From UBA10939 sp050942745 (GTDB lineage Bacteria > Myxococcota > Myxococcia > Myxococcales > UBA5297), in assembly GCA_050942745.1 (NCBI GenBank), contig JBMNNX010000189.1:1-13241 (forward strand): a DNA stretch of 13,241 nucleotides, read 5' to 3'. Below are positions 12,703-13,241 of the stretch, piece by piece. The position numbers were made by a program, and so were the translations under genes. Below the pieces are notes generated by a model. It searched no databases and had not been told where the DNA came from. It saw nothing but the letters and a program-made list of their open reading frames with translations. Every line of letters starts with the position of its first letter. Within the stretch, counting starts at the first letter, position 1.

Positions 12703-13241
12703 CTACCGCGTGAACTCCTCGGAGCGCAGCCGCGGCGCGAGCCGCGCAGGCACTTCCGCGGCCGCCGGTAGATAGAGCGCGAGCTGCGCGCCGCGGTCGG
12801 GGAGGTTGTGCGCCTCGATTCGCCCGCCGCTCGCCTTGGCGATCCGCTCGGCGATTGCCAGGCCGAAGCCCGAGCCCTGGGGTTTGGTGGTGAACCCGGG
12901 CTCGAAGACCCGCCGCAGGGTCGCGGCCTGAAAGCCCGGCCCTTTGTCGCTTACCCGCAGGCAGACCCAGCGGCCCGAAGGCTCGATCTCGGTCGCGATC
13001 TCGACCCGGCCGCGCGGGCAGGCCTCGCGGGCGTTGCGGGCGAGGTTAAGGACCGCCTCGCGCAGCGCGGCCCGGTCGCCGGTGGCGAGCACGGGCGAAG
13101 CGGCGAGCGCGAGCGCCGGCCGGTCGGGCTCGTCGAAGCTCTGCGCGACTTCGAGCGCGATCTCGTTCAGATCGCAGGTCTCGCAGCGCAGCGCGCTCGC
13201 GCGGGCGAGCTTGAGGAACGCGGCCCAGTCCCCGTAGAGCC
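12703..13241 (-). CDS. Histidine kinase, C-terminal ATPase domain (partial, cut by the window edge)
   Basis: The frame stays open to the right edge, so at least 178 C-terminal residues are visible and the N-terminus lies outside. They form the HATPase domain of a sensor histidine kinase, which phosphorylates itself and passes phosphate to a response regulator. The N box is NLARNAREA (the Mg-binding Asn codon is at 13035-13033), G1 is VSDKGPGF (Asp codon 12948-12946), the F box is FEPGFTTKPQ, and G2 is GSGFGLAIA (about 12876-12850). The visible lead DWAAFLKLARAS...CDLNEIALEVAQSF fits the stretch between the phospho-acceptor domain and the ATPase domain. A 19-residue basic tail follows the domain. 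The GTG at 13092 is an internal codon, not the start. Sensor part, membrane topology and partner regulator are not visible. Confidence 0.93.
   Translation of the reverse strand, partial: LYGDWAAFLKLARASALRCETCDLNEIALEVAQSFDEPDRPALALAASPVLATGDRAALREAVLNLARNAREACPRGRVEIATEIEPSGRWVCLRVSDKGPGFQAATLRRVFEPGFTTKPQGSGFGLAIAERIAKASGGRIEAHNLPDRGAQLALYLPAAAEVPARLAPRLRSEEFTR

Overview
The window is very GC-rich, with strong G/C preference at third codon positions. It carries an MglA-type GTPase, two Cys-rich VWA lipoproteins that resemble the myxobacterial gliding adhesin CglB, a DUF4388 (PATAN) protein, and secreted lipoproteins with Cys-rich N-terminal segments. Together these point to a member of the Myxococcota (Polyangia-like) or a close deltaproteobacterial relative. 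This is inferred from gene content, because no rRNA or other taxonomic marker is present.

Layout: An XRE-type regulator with a C-terminal Cys/His zinc-binding-like motif (297-833, +) is followed by about 500 bases without a gene, rich in degenerate inverted repeats. Three minus-strand genes follow: a thioredoxin-fold protein (1338-1724), a lipoprotein with a probable jelly-roll domain (1889-3280), and a PLP-dependent Cys/Met-metabolism lyase (3581-4843). The lyase has a candidate promoter whose -10 lies under an inverted repeat. Next comes a striking array of about thirteen 33-bp units, most able to form a GCCGGC/GCCGGC hairpin (4981-5418), then a site-2-protease-type M50 membrane peptidase (5584-6231, +) and a DUF4388 protein (6428-7501, +). 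A repeat-rich intergenic stretch (7498-7775) separates these from an MglA-like GTPase with a long C-terminal extension (7776-8828, -). A small uncharacterised protein (9012-9377, +) is divergent from that GTPase.

The right third holds two paralogous VWA-domain lipoproteins (9727-10881 and 11332-12528, +). The first has a good sigma70-like promoter and a clear intrinsic terminator, so the two are probably separate transcription units. The window ends with a second short repeat cluster (12526-12660) and the C-terminal part of a histidine kinase (12703 to the edge, -).

Functionally, the right half suggests surface and polarity biology: a Ras-like polarity or motility GTPase homologue close to two candidate surface adhesins, plus a DUF4388 protein of a family common near signalling genes. 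The left half is a mix of redox, sulfur amino acid and secreted-protein genes with no obvious joint pathway. The least explained element is a family of small hairpins with a CTTCGC/CTTCGT loop. It is found as the large array and, with compensatory stem changes, in the cluster after the second VWA gene.
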